NCBI RefSeq assembly: GCF_019049285.1
Contig: NZ_JAGMUL010000020.1
Coordinates: forward strand, 36,293 to 100,292
From: Streptomyces sp. AC550_RSS872
GTDB taxonomy: Bacteria; Actinomycetota; Actinomycetes; Streptomycetales; Streptomycetaceae
Direction: 5' to 3'
Length of the DNA stretch: 64,000 nucleotides
Numbering within the stretch: position 1 is the stretch's first letter; each line of letters starts with the position of its first letter. Both the position numbers and the translations under genes were made by a program. Below are positions 58,234 through 64,000 of this stretch, piece after piece. Below the pieces are notes generated by a model. That model worked only from the letters and a program-made list of their open reading frames with translations. It did not search any database and was not told the DNA's origin.

Positions 58234-61074
58234 TCACGTCGTGCGGCGCCCCGCCGCCAGTCTGACGATGTCGACCCGCGATCGGATCCCCAGCTTGCGG
58301 TATACGCGGGTCAGCGTCGCTTCGACCGTTTTGACGCTGATGAACAGGCGCGCGGCGATCTCCCGGTTCGTCGCGCCCTCCATGACGAGTGCGGCGACCT
58401 GACGCTCCATCGAGGCGAGCCCGTCCAGAGCGGCCAGCCCGTCCAGGCCGTCGGGACCGCTCGGCGGCGAGACCGTGGGGGCGGCGGCCGCCCCCACGGG
58501 ACGCGCCGCCGCGGCCGCCTCGACCTGCCGCAGCCAGGGCAGGGCCCGGCAGCGGCGGAACAGCCGGGCCGCCTCGTCGTACGACGTCGGACCGGGAGTG
58601 CGGGTGCGCAGCTGGGCCAGGGCGAACGCGGCCCGGGCCTCCTCCAGGCTGTAGCCCAGATTGCCGAGCCGGTCCTGAGCCGACGTCAACTGGGCCACCG
58701 CGGCGTCCCGTTCGCCGCGTGCCGCGCGCAGCAGTGCCTCGGCGCGGTCCAGTACGGCCAGCACGCTCTCACGGTCCAGCCGCACGGCCACCTCGCGCGT
58801 GACGTCGATGACGTCCTGTGCCTCCGCGATCTCGCCGCTGCGTACCAGTGCCTCGGCGAGGTCGCCGTGCCAGCGACCGCGCGCCGGGTCGGTGATGCCG
58901 AGGCCCTGCTCCACCTCACGCACCCGGCGCAGCGACACGACGGCCGCCTCGACGTCCCCGGCCACCAACTGGGCGTGCCCCAGGGCGGCCAGGGCACGGG
59001 AGACGTACATCTGGTCGCCGTCCTCCTCGGCGTGCTCCACGGCTTCGCGCGCCAGCGCCAGCGCCCGGTCCACCTCGCCGCCCGCCGCCTCCGCGAGCGA
59101 GGTCAGCACGGCGGAGGCGACCTCGCCGATCCCCGTGTCACGGGCGAGGCGCAGGCTCTCGCGGGCCAGGTCCAGGGCGCGCCCGCAGTGCCCGGAGTGC
59201 AGCTCGGTCTCGGCCACCCCGCGCAGGAAGTGCACCTCGCTCTCGACCGACCCGCGCCTGCGCACCTCGCGCAGCAGGGCGGTGACCGTGGCGCGGGCCT
59301 CGGCCAGCTGGTCGCTCATGATCAGCCAGCGGAACCGGGAGTAGCCGGCGCCGTTGTGATGGCACGCCACCCTCGGGTCCTGCGGCTCCTCCAGCGCCCG
59401 CCGGATGGTCGCGGGCGCGTCCGCGTGGCCCATCAGCGTCTCGATCTGGGCCTGGAAGGCGAGCGCCATCAGCTCGGTGTACCGGTCGCCGGCCCGCCCG
59501 GCCAGCTCCGCCGCGTACGCCGCCTCGCCGCGGGCCTCGTCGAAGTCGCCCTCCACGAGCAGGGCGCGCCAGGTGAGTTGGTAGTGGACCAGGGCGAGCA
59601 GCCGCGGGTCGTCGCCGGCGTCGGCCAGGGCCTGCGGGAAGATCGCGTCGACCTCCGTCATGGCGTGGCCCGCCGTGTCGATCACGATGATCCAGGCCCG
59701 CACCCGGTCCTCGGGCACGGTCGTACGGCTCAGCACCTCCCGGGCGATGTCCCGGGCGAGGTCCAGCTCACCGGCGGTGATCGCGTCCTCGGCGGCTGTC
59801 AGCCGCACCACTTCCGGGCTCGGCTCGCTGTCCGCCGGCGTGTGCCGGGCGGCGAGCAGCCCCAGCTGCGCGGCCACTGACGGCGCGCCCCGGTCCCGGG
59901 CCAGGGCCGCGGCCTCGGCGAGGCGGGCGGCGACCTCCGGGTCGGTGCCGTGGGTCGCGAGGGCCAGGTGCCGGGCGCGTTCGATCGGGTCGGAGGCCGC
60001 CGTGGACAGCGCGGCGTGTGCGGCCCGGCGCTCCTGCGCGGGCGCCTCCGCGTACAGCGCGGCCGAGACCATCGGGTGGGCGAACCGTACGGCGGGACCC
60101 TCGGGCTCGGTCGCCAGCAGCCCGAGCGCGGCCGCCTGGGCGGTCTCGGCCTCGGCGTTGTCCCGGCCGGCCGCGTGCAGCAGAGCCACCGTCGGGCGGG
60201 CACCGGCGCTCGCCACGAGGAGGGTGCGGCGGGCCTCCTCGGACAGCATCTCCAGGCGGTTCAGCACCAGGGCGCGCAGCGAGGTGGGCACTGGCAGGGG
60301 CTCGCCGGGGCGGGGCGGGGTGGGGTTCTCGGCGAGGGCGCGGGCCAGTTCCAGGGCGAACAGGGCGTTGCCGCCGCTGGTGCGGTGGATGTCCCGGACC
60401 GTGGAGCGGGGCAGGCCGGTGTAGCCGCGGTGGTCGAGCAGGGCGGACAGCTGGGCGCGCGAGAGGGGGCCCAGCCGCACGGCGAGGGTGTCGGGCGGGG
60501 ACGCGCGTAGATGGCGGTCGTACTCCTGGCCCTCGGTCCGGACCGCGAACAGCATGCGCACGGGGGTGTCGCCGAGCCGCCGGGCGGCGAAACCGAGGAG
60601 CTCGGCGCTGGCCGGATCCAGCCACTGGAGGTCGTCGGCGACGACGAGGACGGGGCCGGTGGCGGCGAGGGCGCGCAGCGCGGACAGTACGGCCAGGCGC
60701 AGCGCGAGGCCGTCGCGCTGGAGGGTGGACTCGCCGCGGCCGGTGAGCGCCGACTCCAGCGCGGTGCGCTGCGCGGCGGGGAGCCGCTCGGACACCTCGT
60801 CCAGGACCAGGCCGAGGAGGTCGGCCAGGGCGAGGAAGGGAAGGTGGGATTCCGACTCCGTGGGCGAGCAGCGCAGCACGGTGCGCGCCGCCCCGCCGTA
60901 TTCCCCGGCCAATGCCCGCAGGACGGTCGACTTCCCAATTCCGGCGGGCCCGTGAAGCAGCACGCTGCCGCCCCGCCCGAGCTGCTCACGTGCCGCCGTG
61001 AACAGTTCCTCCCTGCCGATGACCAGGTCGGGGCGGCATCTGGCAGGCTCCTTGAAGTCCCGTCGCACGGTCAC
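58234..61074 (-). CDS. LAL-family LuxR regulator
   Basis: 946 residues. N-terminal AAA-type NTPase with Walker A GPAGIGKST (42-50) and Walker B VLVVADDLQWLD, a long TPR-like helical middle (about 380-830), and a C-terminal LuxR helix-turn-helix (about 885-940: ERQVAALVMEGATNREIAARL, SVKTVEATLTRVYRKLGI). LALs (large ATP-binding LuxR regulators) such as MalT-like proteins bind small inducers and ATP to activate transcription. No obvious target operon adjoins; the protease upstream of it and the acyl-CoA synthetase beyond 63 kb are candidates. Confidence 0.92.
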   Translation of the reverse strand: MTVRRDFKEPARCRPDLVIGREELFTAAREQLGRGGSVLLHGPAGIGKSTVLRALAGEYGGAARTVLRCSPTESESHLPFLALADLLGLVLDEVSERLPAAQRTALESALTGRGESTLQRDGLALRLAVLSALRALAATGPVLVVADDLQWLDPASAELLGFAARRLGDTPVRMLFAVRTEGQEYDRHLRASPPDTLAVRLGPLSRAQLSALLDHRGYTGLPRSTVRDIHRTSGGNALFALELARALAENPTPPRPGEPLPVPTSLRALVLNRLEMLSEEARRTLLVASAGARPTVALLHAAGRDNAEAETAQAAALGLLATEPEGPAVRFAHPMVSAALYAEAPAQERRAAHAALSTAASDPIERARHLALATHGTDPEVAARLAEAAALARDRGAPSVAAQLGLLAARHTPADSEPSPEVVRLTAAEDAITAGELDLARDIAREVLSRTTVPEDRVRAWIIVIDTAGHAMTEVDAIFPQALADAGDDPRLLALVHYQLTWRALLVEGDFDEARGEAAYAAELAGRAGDRYTELMALAFQAQIETLMGHADAPATIRRALEEPQDPRVACHHNGAGYSRFRWLIMSDQLAEARATVTALLREVRRRGSVESEVHFLRGVAETELHSGHCGRALDLARESLRLARDTGIGEVASAVLTSLAEAAGGEVDRALALAREAVEHAEEDGDQMYVSRALAALGHAQLVAGDVEAAVVSLRRVREVEQGLGITDPARGRWHGDLAEALVRSGEIAEAQDVIDVTREVAVRLDRESVLAVLDRAEALLRAARGERDAAVAQLTSAQDRLGNLGYSLEEARAAFALAQLRTRTPGPTSYDEAARLFRRCRALPWLRQVEAAAAARPVGAAAAPTVSPPSGPDGLDGLAALDGLASMERQVAALVMEGATNREIAARLFISVKTVEATLTRVYRKLGIRSRVDIVRLAAGRRTT

Positions 61075-61299
61075 CGCTCCCCTCCGTGTGTCGTGTCCGG
61101 GCCAATATTAGGCAACGGATCTTTGAAATTCGGACGGACGACATGGTGAGGCAAATAACAGCTGTGGAGGGTTCACGATCGTCTGGGAGAAATTCAAGGC
61201 GCCGATGAATGAATGGACGCTCGTCGGGGCGTGCTGAACCACACGCCGACGACCGGCTACGGCCCGCTCCGCGTCGGCTGTGCCAACGCCCCTGCCCGC

Positions 61300-62105
61300 C
61301 GCATCCATGCCGCCGCCCCGGCCCGCCGTGTTCACGCCGCCGACCGTGGCCGCCGTGGCTGCCCCGGCGCCCCTGCCTGCTGCGTTCGAGCCTTCGACGC
61401 TGTCTGCCCCATCCCCGATGCCTACCCCATCGGCCGCGGGTACGGCACCGACCTTGCCGACCGCGTCCGCGTCGCCGCCTCGGTCCGTCGCGTTCACGAA
61501 GCCGCGCCGGTCTGCCGCGGCTATGGCAGTGCCCCTGCCTGCTGCGTTCCCACCGTTGACCCCGTCCGCCGTATCCATACCTACCTCGCCCGCCGCGGGG
61601 AGGGCAGCGATCTCGCCGGCCGCGTCCGCGTCGGTGCCTCGGTCCGTCGTGTTCACGCCGCCGCGCCGGTCCGCGTGGCTGCGGCGGCGCCGCTGTCCGT
61701 CGTGTTCGTGCCGTCGTCCCTGTCCGCCGCGTCCACACTCTCTGCTCCGCCTGCCGTGGGGAGGGCAGCGGCCCGTTTCGCCGCGTCCGCGTCGGTGCCT
61801 CGGTCCGTCGTGTTCACGCCGCCGCGCCGGTCCGCGTGGCTGCGGCGGCGCCGCTGTCCGTCGTGTTCGTGCCGTCCTCCCCGTCCGCCGCGTCCACACC
61901 CTCTACTCCGCCTGCCGTGGGTACGGCGTCGACCTTGTCGGCCGCGTCCGCGTCGGTGCCTCGGTCCGTCGCGTTCACTCCGCCACCCCGGCCCGCGGCG
62001 GCTACCGCATCGCCCCTGCCTGCCGCACCTACCCCGCTCACCCCGCCTGCCACGACTCCGCCCGGCCTCTGCGGCAGCGCCCCTGTCCGCCGTGCGCGCG
62101 ACCAC
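61300..62105. repeat. Minisatellite array with ~161-bp unit
   Basis: The block CGCGTCCGCGTCGGTGCCTC recurs at 61621, 61782 and 61943 (161 bp apart each) and in altered form at 61462; other segments, such as GTCCGTCGTGTTCACGCCG, recur at the same period. About five units, the first ones more diverged. The period is not a multiple of three, so frames rotate from unit to unit; nonetheless all three frames stay largely open on both strands. No ribosome site or signal peptide supports a gene, and I read it as non-coding repeat between two regulator genes. Confidence 0.75.
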
Positions 62106-62125
62106 CCCGCCGACCTGTCCCGCCC

Positions 62126-62977
62126 CTACGGCAGCAGCCCACCCCGTCGTGCCGCCGCCACCGCCTCGCCGCGGGTGTGGGCGCCCAGCTTGCGCATGGC
62201 TGAGCGCAGGTAGCTCTTGACCGTCTCCGTGCGCAGGCCCAGCCGCTCGGCGGCGACCGCGTTGGTCGTGCCGGCGGCCACGCAGGTCAGTACGTCGACT
62301 TCGCGGGGGGCCAGTAGCACGGCGTCACGGTGGTCGGCCCGTGCGGAGGTGGGCCCCTCCGTCAGGAGGCCGCAGGCGTCGAGGAGTTCCGTGCGCAGGG
62401 CGGGGTCGCTGATGCGGGGGGCCAGGGCGCGCAGGGCCGCGTGGGCCTCGCGGACCTGCTCCCAGGCGGCACCCCGGTCTTCGTACGGCGCCGTCCGCGG
62501 CCGGGCCGCCTCCAGCAGCCCCCGCACCTCGTCCCGCACCACCAGCGCCTGCTCCACGTCCCGCGCCGCATCCACCGCCGCCGTCAGCGTGCGGTCGCCG
62601 AGCGGCTGGGCCGTGCGCAGGGCGCCGTACAGGACACCGCGCACCCGGCGTCGTACGACGACCGGGATCGCCAGCACCGAACGCAGGCCCTCCGTGGCGA
62701 CCGCGGCGTCGTACTCGTGGGTGATCTGCCGGGAGACGGAGTAGTCCGTGACCGCGCAGGGGCGGGCGAGGGCGACGGCCTTGCCGCCCAGGCCGTTGCC
62801 GGCGGTCACCGCGAGTCTGCTCAGGGACCCGGTCGCCGTGCCGTTCAGTTCGCTGATGCGCATCCGCGGGCGCCCCGGCTCCACCATGCCGCCGAAGGCG
62901 ACGGGCAGTCCCGTCGAGCGGCGCAGGCGTACCAGCGCGCTCCTCATCTCCACCGATGCGGCCGTGTCCACTGCCAC
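62126..62977 (-). CDS. GAF-LuxR transcriptional regulator
   Basis: 283 residues from GTG 62977. GAF-like sensor at about 10-150 (GGMVEPGRPRMRISELNG, GLGGKAVALARPCAVTDY, GLRSVLAIPVVVRRRVRGVL). The LuxR helix-turn-helix is at about 218-275 (LAPREVDVLTCVAAGTTNAV, LGLRTETVKSYLRSAMRKLG). It is similar to Streptomyces regulators of acyl-CoA or aromatic catabolism. It diverges from the acyl-CoA synthetase gene at 63100, the likely target. Confidence 0.9.
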   Translation of the reverse strand: MAVDTAASVEMRSALVRLRRSTGLPVAFGGMVEPGRPRMRISELNGTATGSLSRLAVTAGNGLGGKAVALARPCAVTDYSVSRQITHEYDAAVATEGLRSVLAIPVVVRRRVRGVLYGALRTAQPLGDRTLTAAVDAARDVEQALVVRDEVRGLLEAARPRTAPYEDRGAAWEQVREAHAALRALAPRISDPALRTELLDACGLLTEGPTSARADHRDAVLLAPREVDVLTCVAAGTTNAVAAERLGLRTETVKSYLRSAMRKLGAHTRGEAVAAARRGGLLP

Positions 62978-63099
62978 GTGCTCGCCCTTTCACCGCTGTT
63001 TCCCGAGCGCACACCCCCGTTCGGGGGTAGTGAGACCCACGTCACGGATTACACGATGACAGAGAGCCGCCCGGCAAGGTCCGGTAACCAGGAGGACAG

Positions 63100-64000
63100 A
63101 TGAAGACGGGGACGGAGCAGTTCCGCAGTGCGCGGGACTTCCTGCTCGAACACCGCGAGGACTACGCCACCGCCTACGAGGGCTTCGCCTGGCCCCGGCC
63201 CGAGCGGTTCAACTGGGCGCTCGACTGGTTCGACGTCATCGCGGCCGGAAACGACCGCCTCGCGCTGCACATCGTGGAGGAGGACGGCAGCGAGGTCCGG
63301 CTGTCCTTCGCCGAGATGGCCGAGCGGTCCGACCGCGTTGCCAACTCGCTGCGGGCGCGGGGCGTGCGGGCCGAGGACCGTGTCCTCGTCATGCTCGGCA
63401 ACCAGGCCGAGCTGTGGGAGACCGCCCTCGCAGCGATGAAGCTGCGCGCCGTCGTCATCCCGGCCACCCCGCTGCTCGGCCCGGCCGACCTGCGCGACCG
63501 CGTGGAACGGGGACGCGTCCGGCATGTGCTGGTGCGGGCCGAGGACAGTGACAAGTTCGACGAGGTGCCCGGGCGCTACACGCGCATCAGCGTGGGCGGG
63601 GCGCGGGAGGGCTGGCAGACGTACGAGGACGCGTACGCCGCCTCCGCCGAGTTCACCCCCGACGGGCCGACCGCCTCCGACGACCCCCTGATGCTCTACT
63701 TCACCTCCGGCACCACCGCCCGCCCCAAACTGGTCGAGCACACCCACACCTCGTACCCGATCGGGCATCTGGCCACCATGTACTGGATCGGTCTCAAGCC
63801 CGGCGACGTGCACCTGAACATCTCCTCGCCCGGCTGGGCCAAGCACGCCTGGTCCAACCTCTTCGCCCCGTGGAACGCCGAGGCGACCGTCTTCATCCAC
63901 AACTACACCCGCTTCGACGCGGCCCGGCTGATGGCCGAGATGGACCGCGCCGGCGTCACCACGTTCTGCGCCCCGCCGACCGTCTGGCGCATGCTCATCC
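63100..64000 (+). CDS. AMP-dependent acyl-CoA synthetase (partial, runs off window)
   Basis: 300 codons from ATG 63100 (AGGAGG upstream); the C-terminus lies beyond the window. ANL-superfamily adenylation domain: YATAYEGFAWPRPERFNWAL is the medium-chain acyl-CoA synthetase N-terminus, LMLYFTSGTTARPK (about 202-215) is the ATP-binding P-loop, and SSPGWAKHAWSNLFAPW follows. It activates a carboxylic acid to acyl-CoA through acyl-AMP. It diverges from the GAF-LuxR regulator across 122 bp. Confidence 0.9.
   Translation, partial: MKTGTEQFRSARDFLLEHREDYATAYEGFAWPRPERFNWALDWFDVIAAGNDRLALHIVEEDGSEVRLSFAEMAERSDRVANSLRARGVRAEDRVLVMLGNQAELWETALAAMKLRAVVIPATPLLGPADLRDRVERGRVRHVLVRAEDSDKFDEVPGRYTRISVGGAREGWQTYEDAYAASAEFTPDGPTASDDPLMLYFTSGTTARPKLVEHTHTSYPIGHLATMYWIGLKPGDVHLNISSPGWAKHAWSNLFAPWNAEATVFIHNYTRFDAARLMAEMDRAGVTTFCAPPTVWRMLI

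Noticed and set aside
61213..62220. 335- and 307-codon plus frames over the minisatellite
   Set aside because: The 161-bp period rotates the frame, there is no ribosome site, and both strands are equally open, so coding is unlikely.

Overview
The window is high-GC actinobacterial DNA and almost certainly comes from a Streptomyces-type chromosome. The evidence is GC-rich third codon positions, a very large SARP/AfsR-like regulator and a LAL regulator, a DrrAB-type exporter, a Tat-exported GH43 enzyme, ANTAR/STAS/SpoIIE-phosphatase proteins, mycothiol-type DinB domains and actinobacterial DUF5994 and DUF6431 families. No tRNA, rRNA, CRISPR array, phage module or complete biosynthetic cluster was seen. 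Many remnants (azlD, tetR, SDR, GH2, DinB, corA, ricin, AbiEii, IS3, IS21) mark it as a plastic accessory region.

Layout. 1-2 kb: secreted Pro/Lys repeat protein, a response regulator without its phospho-acceptor, an orphan operator, an azlD remnant. 2-10 kb: DrrAB-like ABC exporter preceded by three 11-bp-spaced heptamers, a 1060-residue SARP regulator convergent and overlapping with it, a flavin monooxygenase with a flavin reductase, and an APH-fold kinase. 10-14 kb: decayed tetR/SDR pair beside an intact TetR-SDR-hydrolase set with three operators; GH2 remnant. 14-24 kb: carbohydrate block with a GH43/AbfB arabinofuranosidase, then a levan/fructose locus (LacI regulator, ABC ATPase, permease, binding protein, fructokinase, GH32 levanase, ABM protein) tied together by paired copies of one 14-bp operator. 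24-29 kb: GNAT, MerR fragment, MFS/DeoR/HAD set, VanX-like dipeptidase.

29-34 kb: a nested mobile-element zone. A DUF6431 gene is followed by an IS21 element whose istA is broken by three frameshifts and by a 1343-bp IS630-ended element; that inner element carries half a transposase plus an intact DinB-family passenger gene. 34-38 kb: Nudix, a MerR regulator fused to a mycothiol-type enzyme domain, then ricin-lectin and corA fragments with tandem 11-bp repeats.

38-53 kb: a dense island of small stress/envelope-type genes: two PRC-barrel paralogs, ANTAR (one intact, one broken), YihY, SpoIIE-type phosphatase, STAS, CsbD, Asp23, a fatty-acid desaturase, small membrane proteins and four DUF5994 paralogs, two of which sit directly upstream of a matching small membrane protein. 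It ends in an IS3 remnant and a frameshifted AbiEii-type nucleotidyltransferase. 54-64 kb: full-length CorA (source-like copy of the 37-kb fragment), AlkZ-type glycosylase, LysE exporter, trypsin-like protease, a 946-residue LAL regulator, a ~161-bp minisatellite array, a GAF-LuxR regulator and the start of an acyl-CoA synthetase.

The best candidates for undescribed biology are the DUF5994/small-membrane-protein module within the stress island, the IS630-ended element carrying a DinB gene, the levanase with one carbohydrate module nested inside another, and the 11-bp repeat pairs beside both corA copies.
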